A DNA stretch of 22,552 nt from a virus, in IMG/VR virus record IMGVR_UViG_3300023210_000245, positions 1 through 22,552 of that record, one strand, 5' to 3'. The notes under the pieces were generated by a model. It searched no databases and had not been told where the DNA came from. It saw nothing but the letters and a program-made list of their open reading frames with translations. Position numbers and translations under genes: made by a program. Every line of letters starts with the position of its first letter. The stretch's first letter is position 1. Below are positions 22,472 through 22,552 of the stretch, piece by piece.

Positions 22472-22552
22472 GTGAAAAAGAACCCACATACCTAATAGTC
22501 CCTGATCAGGTTATAAACATTCCAAAACTTAGCAGTCTGAAGCCGAAGACAA

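Larger units (their letters stand above)
22390..22552. other. Non-coding right-edge region with regulatory elements
   Basis: No full gene is visible. It holds the promoter-like box, terminator-like hairpin and leader ORF described separately, a short inverted repeat TTCC-TAAA-GGAA (22413-22424), the palindrome at 22501-22510, and a four-codon ORF (ATG at 22400) whose stop overlaps the helicase start. A minus-strand frame is open from 22551 to a TAG at 22492 and could be the end of an upstream gene, but it is too short to support. Confidence 0.5.

Noticed and set aside
22492-22551. C-terminal end of an upstream gene (stop TAG at 22492)
   Set aside because: Only about 19 codons are visible with no recognisable motif, so it cannot be separated from a chance frame.

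Overview
The window looks like the late (packaging, head and tail) region of a tailed phage or prophage of a Bacteroidota host, most likely a flavobacterium. The DNA is strongly AT-rich and every credible gene lies on the minus strand. Genes are tightly packed, often joined by TAATG or ATGA stop/start overlaps. Host clues are -7 promoter-like boxes of the Bacteroidota type (TAnnTTTG), BspA/DUF285-type leucine-rich repeats, and a SprB-like repeat inside a tail protein. A TIGR02675-like tape measure of 1090 aa, and the absence of a recognisable sheath gene, point to a siphovirus. At the usual ~0.15 nm per residue this gives a tail of roughly 160 nm (inference).

Read in the direction of transcription (right to left). 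The right edge (22552-22390) holds a promoter-like box, a compact terminator-like hairpin and a 9-codon leader ORF. A superfamily 3 (D5/DUF5906-like) helicase follows, then an unknown 122-aa protein, a small multi-pass membrane protein (holin candidate) with a duplicated start context, and a 56-aa ribbon-helix-helix-like protein. Next come a putative small terminase, the large terminase, an HK97-type portal, a possible 26-aa peptide, the prohead protease and the major capsid protein. A pair of tandem hairpins lies between the protease and capsid genes. The head-tail junction follows: a 49-aa protein, a putative adaptor, a putative tail-completion protein and a 66-aa basic protein. The putative tail tube gene ends at a strong rho-independent terminator. 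Downstream are a neck/tail-completion-like protein, a protein in the tail-chaperone position, the tape measure, two large tail-tip proteins, a coiled-coil/host-contact protein, a large PKD + BspA-LRR adhesin-like protein, two small tail-tip proteins, and a tail-fibre-like gene cut by the left edge.

The genes form one morphogenesis programme: DNA recognition and packaging, capsid assembly and maturation, connector, tail tube and tape measure, then a baseplate and adhesin module at the left. No endolysin, integrase or repressor of the lysogeny type is visible, so the lifestyle cannot be judged. Functional names for the neck and tail-tip genes rest mostly on gene order. Terminase, portal, protease, capsid, tape measure, helicase and the LRR protein are supported by motifs in their own sequence.

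Possible new biology is mostly in the small elements: a membrane-protein gene with a repeated start site, compensating tandem RNA hairpins before the capsid gene, a promoter/leader-peptide/terminator arrangement before the helicase, and host-surface-like repeat domains in the tail tip.
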